From: Gonapodya sp. JEL0774
Taxonomy: Eukaryota > Monoblepharomycota > Monoblepharidomycetes > Monoblepharidales > Gonapodyaceae
Direction of reading: 5' to 3'
Assembly: GCA_027604505.1 (NCBI GenBank)
Contig: JADIIX010000025.1
Location: forward strand, 62,001 to 126,000
DNA: 64,000 nt
The first letter of the stretch is position 1. Each line of letters begins with the position of its first letter. The notes under the pieces were generated by a model. It saw only the letters and a program-made list of their open reading frames with translations. It was not told the DNA's origin and made no database searches. Below are positions 56,608-64,000 of the stretch, piece by piece. The position numbers and the translations under genes are program-made.

Positions 56608-57919
56608 ATGTCCGCCGTATGGCAAACCATTGGCTCCTATTGGGTGCCGTTCGCTGAATATCTCGTTGGCACAATCGGTGGTGTGGGCACGCACACATTA
56701 CTCTCAACAGTTGTATTCTGGTCCAACTATATTCCTTTGGTGTGTCGGATCTCGTTCCACGGGAAACCTGTTGACTGTCCCAACACATCAAACCGTTGCT
56801 GTCTTAGTATTGTTTCTACCGATACCTTGATCACACCGGTATATTTAAACAATACAAACTCCATCAAGGAAAGATGGAGCCTCAGTCGTTGAACGACAAG
56901 GTTGTTGACGGGATGCGGTGAGTGACACATCATTCGTGGGGGGCAGAATTGGAAATAACGTGCTTTTGCTTTTTAGGAAAGGGTGGTGGCGTGGGGTGAG
57001 AAATCGGGGGGCAATTGTTGTCGCAGGACCACACTGACCCGGAACGCTTACATCCCTGTCTTCTTAGCCACCCCGAACCGCTCTGATGTACTACATTTTC
57101 TTCTACGGTCGCATGAACCTTACCTCGTTCCCCTCATTCTCCGACATGTGCATTAACATCATGATGGCACAGGTGATGAACGTTACCTCGTTCCCCTCAT
57201 TCTCTGAGCTGTCCATTAACATCATGACCGCTCAGGTGATGAATGACTGCCTCTTCTACTTTTGGCACCGAGCTTCGCATCATCCAAAATTGTACAAGTT
57301 GATTCACAAACAGCACCACGAGGTGACTATCGAGTAAAATCTTTTGATGTGATCTCCTGGTGGTTGATCATCACTCATCAGTTCAAGGTTGCGAACACTG
57401 GAGCAACAAGCTGGAATACCGCGGTTGAGTCATTTATTATCCTCGCGACTGCTGATTTATGTGTCAGTGGTTCCCTTGTGCAATCTTTACAATGCAATTG
57501 CAGTGATTCATGGAACGTTTTTGAAACAGGTGTCATTGATAAACTTCGATCTCTTCACCTGGCTAGTATGGTTGGCGGTTGTGAACTACCTGGACCATCA
57601 TGTCCACTGTGGTGAGTAGACTTTGCATAGTTGGGGAGGTTCCTGGACCTAAGCATGTTTCCTTTGTTCAGGATACTCCTTTCCTTTCAACCCATGGAAC
57701 TTATTTATCGACCCCGAAATTCACGACTGGCACCACTTCCAAAACGCTGGTAGCTACGCAACATTCCCGCTCTTTGACTGGCTCTTTGGTACCGATAGAA
57801 ACTTCCGAGCCTACAAGCAGAGGCAACTTGACGCTCTCAAGAAGGGAGTTGAAGACCAGGAAAAGGAAAACCGACTTGATGTCTTGAGTGATTCGGAGGA
57901 AGCGACGGGATTTTGTTGA
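56608..57919 (+). CDS. Fatty acid hydroxylase / sterol desaturase superfamily protein
   Basis: Seven exons (56608-56739, 56808-56917, 56977-56995, 57068-57322, 57382-57460, 57504-57611, 57672-57919) give 316 aa. Di-iron histidine boxes are present: FWHRASHH (HxxxH), HKQHHE, NYLDHHVHCGYSFPF and HDWHHF. TM helices surround them. Members are ER enzymes that hydroxylate or desaturate sterols and fatty acids (C4-sterol methyl oxidase, C5 desaturase, sphingolipid hydroxylase); the substrate is not clear here. Two oddities: the segment before DCLFYFWHR is duplicated in tandem (63 bp), and the EYAHP-like block after HHE reads SWNTAVE, without its usual His. The fifth intron (43 nt) is the shortest in the model, and the third exon is 19 nt. 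The end of the E3 to E4 region could be spliced differently. Confidence 0.75.
57113..57238 (+). repeat. Tandem 63-bp coding duplication
   Basis: Two adjacent 63-bp units, 57113-57175 and 57176-57238. They encode MNLTSFPSFSDMCINIMMAQ then V, and MNVTSFPSFSELSINIMTAQ then V. The units differ at a few sites and stay in frame inside the hydroxylase gene, just before its first histidine box. Confidence 0.9.
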
Positions 57920-58840
57920 GGGGTTTCGGGTTTTCAATCGGGATGTGGTTTCGCCTGGACCTTCTCATCTCTCTATAATATATTAGTACCGTTTGAGAGG
58001 GATTAAATATGAACTATTGGGAGTTTGAAACTCGCATTTAACACAAAGTCCAGTGCAGTTCGGCATAACATCGGCTACTGGAGACAGGTCTTCGTTTCTC
58101 CTGGTGTACTACCTGTCTTTCTTCTTTTTCAGAAATTACAGCCTCACGATTTCATGATAAGCACTCAAAGCTTGTTCTCTTGTTTATAAGTGAGTTATTG
58201 TGCAATTTACCCATTTTGAACGACGGAGGTGAAGGATGTGTAGAGACAGCGAGTACCACCTGTACTTCATTAACGTATCTCGCGAACACTATAAAGCCAA
58301 TCAAATTCAGACCAAATAGTTGATTCGGTGTGGGAAAACGGACTGCGGCCCCTGAACCTGCTCCGTTATTCACTCCTCTCGGAAATTTCAGCACACCACC
58401 ATATTTTCTTCGACCTCCCCACCTGGTCTCAGGATCTAAGGAGCAGTCTCTTTGATGGGACGAAGAGCTTCGAAGCTAGTACCCTCATGGGTCTGGTTGG
58501 TGGCTCTTCGATTGGAGTGTGTCGTCGGTACACAGCTCCACCACCAGGAATCTCAAAGTGGATGTCGTTGCCAAACTGCATGCATGATGGTAGACAATAT
58601 GGAACTGAAGCCTGCAGCATATGTGAGTCCTCGTTGGTCTCCAAGTCTCAGTCCTGAGTCTCAGGGGATTCGGACCGCGCTACAATGGTTTAGTGGTGCT
58701 ATACGACCTCTCACTGCGGTATGGGCCACGATGATGGGGCTGGCCTGTTTTGGGACTGGTGCAGCACAGTGAGTTGGGGGATAGTGGAGTACTAAGTTTA
58801 TATACAGTACACGTCTCATCTCATCGGGGATTCTCCTCAG
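57920..58840. other. Region upstream of the TM+SH3 gene, first exon(s) not resolved
   Basis: About 900 nt. Plus-strand open frames at 58328-58657 and 58452-58772 (the latter ending GLACFGTGAAQ before GTGAGT) may hold 5' exons of the next gene. I could not join them in frame with confidence. Confidence 0.35.
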
Positions 58841-60101
58841 GAAACCAGCTCCTTGGAAAGTAGATCTAGCAGGCGGAAGCATCATAGAGCTTCCGAATTG
58901 TCGCAACAGCGAACGACCCTCTTGAGCAATTTGCCCTTCAAACGGTCGCGGAAGTCAACCCCCACGACCCTCCATATCGACGAACATTTTTCAACTGTTC
59001 ACACACTCTCCGTATCTCCTCTCCTTCGTCGCCAACAGAACTCCACTTCCTCAATACTCGCAGCGGTCTCGCAGACAACCTTCGGGATAATCTTGAACGG
59101 CACCGCCACAAGTATAAGTGGTGCGGACGAACCCGGTTCTGGGTCCGGTGGCGGCATCTTTGACAATGTTGTGTTCTCGGCCCTCGTTGGGGCGGGCATC
59201 GCCATTGTTACCGTCTCTGCCTTCTTACTCGCAATGACATTCTATAGACGACGGCAAACAACTAAAGGGGTGTTGCCTGTGCCAGTGGTTGAGGATGTCC
59301 ATATGCAAGTGTACCGATCGCCCGAGAGCTTGCCGAGCGGCTCGGCAACACTTACGCACGATACTGATAGCAACTTTTCGGACTCTGACCGGAGAAGACC
59401 ATTACCTTTGCCTGCGTCTCCTACTTCAGGTGGCCGTCCCTCTATCGGGTCGGATAGAGGGTTATTGAACAATGCTGTTCCACATTCCAGGTCGCCACCC
59501 TTGGTGTCAAGTCGCAGGACAGATCCGCCGACAAATGATTTCACCAGGGGAAACGTAACACCACCGCAGAATACTGTCCCCATTGTTTCAGTTTCCCTGG
59601 AGATGAGCACTGCTGCTCTTTCTAGAATGACTAAAAGCAGGGGAAGCACATCCGTGATGACACCTTCGCCGATACCTACTGATGTGCGGGGTCCACCATC
59701 CTCTTGGGTCAGTCGTGTAGCTGGCACTGCTCAGGAGAGCGGACCATCAGCTGAGCTTTCGACTGCGAGTTTGCCTCGGGGTCTGCTTCGGGAATTCTTT
59801 GTTGTGTCTACTGAGTACGAGGTGAATGAATTGTGCGGATGCTGTTATGGACATTCCAATGGCGCTCACGATCCCACTTCCTCTTCCTCTCAAAATATAA
59901 TCCGTTTTATGACTTTGTCACTGACAGCCTGAATTTGAAGGGGACCTTGCCCTCGTCGTTGGTCAAACAGTGATAGTGCAACAGCGTTACGGAGATGGGT
60001 GGTGCTGGGGCACAGACATTGCCACTGGTGCAACTGGAGTTTTTCCTGAAGATGCTCTAGGGCGACGCATCGAGGCAACTGGATATGCCGGTGCGGAGTA
60101 A
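58841..60101 (+). CDS. Single-pass membrane protein with C-terminal SH3 domain (5' end open)
   Basis: Two exons are clear: 58841-59821 and 59928-60101 (385 residues). The first starts at an acceptor (TTCTCCTCAG) without an ATG, so a 5' exon with the start is missing. A Ser/Thr-rich stretch comes first, then one TM helix (NVVFSALVGAGIAIVTVSAF then LLAMTFYRRRQ). A Ser/Pro-rich cytoplasmic tail follows, then an SH3 domain: FFVVSTEYEPEFEGDLALVV, GQTVIVQQRYGDGWCWGTDI, ATGATGVFPEDAL. The domain matches that of the 28771-31326 gene at GDL.LV, V..RYGDGW and ATG..GVFPE. The two genes are therefore likely paralogues with the same layout. SH3 domains bind Pro-rich peptides, so the protein probably recruits cytosolic partners at the membrane. 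Confidence 0.78.
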
Positions 60102-61142
60102 ATATTTGGTTGTTGCGCCAGGTTCCGGGCAGATAATACGCTCTCAATCATGGATTGTACCATATGCTCGTTCGCTGCATAGAACGAGGCCTACGTTGTC
60201 TTGATTGTTTCAAACTTGTAACTTATTCATGTCATTTGCTGGATTACTATGCATCGAATATCCTTACATTATTAGTGCAACGCCGGCAGTTCGCGTACAT
60301 GTAATGGTATCCGAACACACTGGCAGGTGAGTGAGAGGTCTGGACCTAAGTGGGGGATTAGAGCTTCTAACCAAAACATGAGTTGTTATTCGTATGTGTT
60401 TAAGAGAAATGTCTCAACCGGTCCTTATAACTTTTGCGAGATTGGCTGGTGCACCGAATAGTGATCTTGAATGACGAAGCAAAGAGAGACAACAATCAGG
60501 TTACGTTATTTCATTTTTGTTGCTTCCCTTCTGACAATTTTTTTCCTGCCAATGTCCCCTTAGAACCCACCGAAATGCCTGCATGTCACATTTTCTGGCC
60601 AATTCCTCTCCCAGATAAGCGGTAAGCGTGGCAGTACTCGGTCAATTACAGAAGTTTCGCCTGCCTTCGGGTGGGAAAAAATTTATCACTGGTGCTGTCA
60701 TGACTTTATCATGACTTAGACAAGGTTCGGTCGCGGCTAAATGTTTCCTCCTCCCCAGTAGCAAAGCCCGTTACCGAAAGTGCGACTGAGCCCAAATCAT
60801 GCTCATCTCCTCAAAACGGATGTTATTTTTAACTTCACTAGTGATCCCCGTTTGAGGCAAGACCGGTGAGCATCTCTTGAATCTCCCATCGTTGTCATTC
60901 CTCCACCACTTGTCAGTGCCAATAATCCTTGCAAGAGTTGCGGAAGGGTTGTCCTGCACTATATCGCTAATAAGTTCTTCCTGCCATACCTTGTGATTTC
61001 TTATGGTTTCTTGGTGCAGCGAATTCTCTTGGAATGACGCATTGTCGCTTTGAATTCAACAAAACCTCCGACAAACGCATTGTCGCTTTGAGTTCAACAA
61101 AGACTTCGACTGTCCTTCTCTACACTCCACTTACTTGTAGCG
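60102..61142. other. Intergenic, promoter of the C2H2 gene
   Basis: About 1 kb with several short AT-rich stretches and a 38-bp tandem repeat close to the C2H2 start. No gene is recognised. Confidence 0.4.
61037..61112. repeat. Two tandem copies of a 38-bp unit upstream of the C2H2 gene
   Basis: ACGCATTGTCGCTTTGA(A/G)TTCAACAAA begins at 61037 and again at 61075, period 38 bp. The second copy ends 30 bp before the ATG at 61143. It could contain a regulator site or be a chance duplication in the 5' UTR. Confidence 0.75.
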
Positions 61143-63408
61143 ATGCACAATCCCCTATACCCCTCTGTTTCCATCGAAGATGTGCCAAACGTGGCAAAAA
61201 GTACTGTTTCTTCAAGCAGTTCCCTCCCTCACGCATCATTCTCCAACATCAACAGTCCTAGCGAGTCCTTTCAGCAAGCATCTCCTGAACATGCAGCTGA
61301 TACTACCATAACTTTCAGCATTTCGTCCAAACCAAAGTTCCACGCATCGCTTCCCTACTCGAACAGTCATCGTTCCCATGATACCAAATTGGACGTGGAG
61401 CAAGTAGTACAAAATGCTACCCAAATTATTCAAAATGATGACGGTATCGGTCTGGATGAAGTGGATGAATTGGATGCTTTCGAAATAGTCTCTGGTGCAT
61501 CTCTTGAAATCGATCAGTTGGATCCCTCTTCTCGAGATCACAGAGCATACAAAGTCAAAAGGGTAAGATGTGCTATCATTGCGTCTGCTTCAAACTTGCG
61601 TTCCAACTGGCTCGTCCACAAGTGTCTGAATTGCGGAAAGACTTTCGATCGCATGTGGAATTTCAAGTCACATATGCTCGTGTGTACCGTGTTGCTTCTC
61701 TTTGATGTTATCAAACGTTTAATACGTAAGAATGCCTTTGAACCGAAGACTCATAGTGGCGAGAAAAGATTTCCCTGTGACATCTGCAACATGCGCTTTG
61801 CGCGGGCTTACGACCTCAAGAGGCATGGCCGATTTCACACCGATGAAAAGTAGGTTACGTGCTAGTGTGTTAATGCTCTTCAAAACCGATCTGATTCTCT
61901 CATTACCCCCTCCGCGCGACCTAGGCCGTATCAGTGCTCTATGTGTCAGCAGTCGTTCTTCCGATCAGATGCTCTCAAACGACATGAAAAGCAGTGTGGC
62001 CGGAGCTCCCCGGAGCCACCCGCAAAAAGCAAGGAGCATCGCCGCTCTTCTCGTGCTCGAAGAAAAAGTGTATCAAAGACCTCAGCCTCAGCAGCACCGG
62101 TGCAAAGTAACGAACGACCACGATCCAAGTCAGCTTCTGTATTATCCGCAACAACGGAGACAGCTTCGGCATCTCCTTCCGTCTCCGTGGATACCATGCC
62201 AGCTTCAACAATATCAGAGTCTAGCTCTCACGTATTCACCGACGGTTCATCCGCGGCACCCTACAGCGGCCAAGCTGCGACGAATCCTTCCGTACCAGCA
62301 TATGAAGTCTCTACCAGCCTCGCAGCAGCTGCCTCGATTAATGCATCTTCGCAATCCTTCCTTCCCATCAGTCCTTACTTATTTCCATCTCCGCTCGATG
62401 AAAACGGCAATCCGACTGCCTTTCTGGAGGATTCCGAAGCTGCTGCTTCTGCAGCTGCGGTAGCATCCCGATATCTACCTAGTCTGGCAAGAGCGGCAAC
62501 GCTCGCGGCACAAGGGAGGGCGAGCGCCGCGCAAGCAGCGGCTGCCGCCGCCACCTATGCCGCTGCTTACGCACATCTTCTTCCAGCTGAGGTGCAGGTG
62601 AGAGTTTTCTAGTCTTGATTCATCTGATTTTTCGATCTCTTATGCTCGCCGATATCAGGCTGCCTTCGCACAAGCCGCACATTTGGCTCAGGTCCATGCA
62701 GCTCAGCAGGCAGCAGCCGCTGCTGCCGTGTCTCGTGCTTCCAGCTCTTCTGAGTCGGCGCCACTGGACCGAGAGGACACACCAGGCCACCCCACGACTA
62801 ATCCGTGGGCCTCCTTATACCCTAACTACCCTGACTATGGATACGATTTTGGAGACTCGGAAAGAAGCCTTGATGATGGTGGAGAAGCCCGCGGGAGTGC
62901 TGGGGCAGATCTGAGAAACACCGCTGAAGTTCAGAATTATGGAGGATACTCCAAGTATGAGGACTATCAGCCGGCTGTTGGCATCGATGGAGCGTTTGAG
63001 GTGGGGGATGGAGGCGACTACCAGCAGAGCTCGCTATACTCTGAACCCACACATAATTACGATGAAGGCGCACAATCGTCTCCAACCCTAGGCGAGGACG
63101 GGATAGAGCAGTCTGAAGTGACGTATGGAGATCCAGCGGAAAGCTACATTTCCTCTAACGGCAATGTACAAGAGCTTCACAGCGAATTTGTGTCGGATTC
63201 TGGGGCGACCATTGGAGACACTGCTGAATACCACTCTGACTTGCCCAGACTGGACTCCACGTTCTCAGTCTCCAGGACTCTGCCTGCAGCCGTCTTGACA
63301 TCCGTCAGTGATGCTATTGTGGAGACAAATTCGGACGTTGAGCCCGATGCGGCTTTCCGACGCAAGAGGCGAAAGCTGGAGCAAGGGGACACAGAACTTC
63401 GACTTTAA
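61143..63408 (+). CDS. C2H2 zinc-finger transcription factor with Ala-rich region
   Basis: Five exons (61143-61562, 61623-61679, 61731-61849, 61925-62597, 62659-63408) give 672 aa. Three zinc fingers lie at residues ~140-215. The first is CLNCGKTFDRMWNFKSHM, with its second His unusually far away. The second is CDICNMRFARAYDLKRHGRF then H, and the third is CSMCQQSFFRSDALKRHEKQ then C (C2HC end). A TGEKP-like linker is seen as HSGEKRFPC and HTDEKPYQC. A basic patch (RRSSRARRKS) follows and may be a nuclear signal. Next are Ser-rich and long Ala-rich stretches (SAAQAAAAAATYAAAYAH), then an acidic Tyr/Asp/Gly-rich region likely to act in activation. The C-terminus is basic (RRKRRKLEQ). It is probably a DNA-binding regulator; targets are unknown. 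Confidence 0.85.
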
Positions 63409-64000
63409 CCTCACCTCAGATACTGTAACAAGCTGCGGTGTTGATTTTTTACTCTCTGGTTGGTGGCGAATTATGGTCTGGTGCGCAAACATATGTCCGA
63501 TCTCGTGACTGTTAAGCATAATGCGGTGTTTCTTTTGTTTTGTATCTTATACTGGGACTTACATAATATCTGCATCCTTCGTCTTGAGAGAGTAACTGCA
63601 GTTTGCAAGCATTCAATTATTGTTTCTAGTTATCAACCCGTCCATACCAGGAGGTTTCAGTCTCCGAAACAGGCAATTGCGACCACCATATAGAGATGAG
63701 CAAAGTCTGTAGGCTGTCTTTCGTGAAAAAATTCCACGCTGGTAAATAGTCTATCGGCGGGTGATTGTGAAGAATTGCACATCCGATAACCCACAGCAAG
63801 TTTGATGATAAGCAGCTTCTGGTTCGCAAAATATTCATCCAGTGGCTTCTTCCCCCACTCTACCAAGGATTCAATATTCAGGTCCAATCAGGGTGGCGCG
63901 GTGGTTTCTGGCTCGCTTCGAATAACATCTCATGAGGGATCCGCTTAACGCAAGCATGAAGCCACCACTTTCGGAACCGGCGTTGGCGAACTCGGTCCTT
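63409..64000. other. Right edge, possible partial gene on the minus strand
   Basis: About 590 nt. A minus-strand frame at 63887-63657 contains EWGKKPLDEYFANQKLLIIK, which looks coding, but it could not be joined to another exon before the window ends. It may be a 3' fragment of a gene starting beyond 64000. Confidence 0.25.

Noticed and set aside
1-64000. tRNA or rRNA genes, CRISPR arrays, bacterial operons
   Set aside because: Reading for T-loop and anticodon-arm patterns gave no convincing tRNA. Nothing resembles rRNA or CRISPR repeats, and the gene structure is eukaryotic.

Overview
The window is eukaryotic nuclear DNA from a fungus. It is close to 50% GC and gene-dense, with genes on both strands. 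Introns are mostly 45-120 nt, GT-AG, often GTGAGT at the donor. Recognisable proteins are eukaryotic housekeeping genes: ribosomal eS7, mitochondrial uS11, CIA1, dynamitin, SEC11, phosphoglycerate dehydrogenase, FUN14, a CoA-type Nudix hydrolase. A DD3-3-type extracellular domain, which I know mainly from amoebae and other non-Dikarya lineages, sits beside a phagocyte-type NADPH oxidase. This points to an early-diverging, probably zoosporic fungus (chytrid or monoblepharid grade). That placement is inference.

Layout. 1-4.2 kb: end of a Ser/Pro-rich gene, a four-TM protein gene that begins with a one-codon exon, and eS7. 4.2-5.5 kb: non-coding, with a duplicated ~55-bp unit. 5.55-10.6 kb (minus): one 19-exon gene encoding a secreted DD3-3 ectodomain fused through a transmembrane helix to a complete NADPH oxidase. 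11.0-12.8 kb: a broken old-yellow-enzyme gene. 13-23.5 kb: an F-box protein, a type II membrane protein, an ankyrin-like protein, a Nudix hydrolase and a Ser-rich protein. 23.9-28.2 kb: CIA1 and dynamitin, divergent. 28.8-33.5 kb: two mucin-like single-pass membrane proteins, one ending in an SH3 domain. 35-41.3 kb: an unrecognised gene family with one good copy, one inverted copy and one decayed relic, with a GDSL esterase gene between them. 41.7-51.3 kb: SEC11, phosphoglycerate dehydrogenase, uS11m and a large FUSC/ArAE-like transporter. 51.5-57.9 kb: an unusual SDR, FUN14, a MIC12-like protein and a fatty-acid-hydroxylase family enzyme. 58.8-63.4 kb: a second TM+SH3 protein and a C2H2 transcription factor.

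Most genes are unrelated in function and there is no operon or gene cluster. The strongest unusual object is the DD3-3/NADPH oxidase fusion. All 19 exons stay in frame (3609 nt, 1202 aa), the junction intron lies inside the linking TM helix, and the topology works. Other notable points are the paired TM+SH3 surface proteins, the local lineage-specific gene family, a 7-nt micro-exon in FUN14, a 63-bp in-frame duplication in the hydroxylase, and an SDR that appears to lack its catalytic tyrosine.

Exon models were built by hand from reading frame and splice signals. Where a start or junction is unsure, the entry says so.
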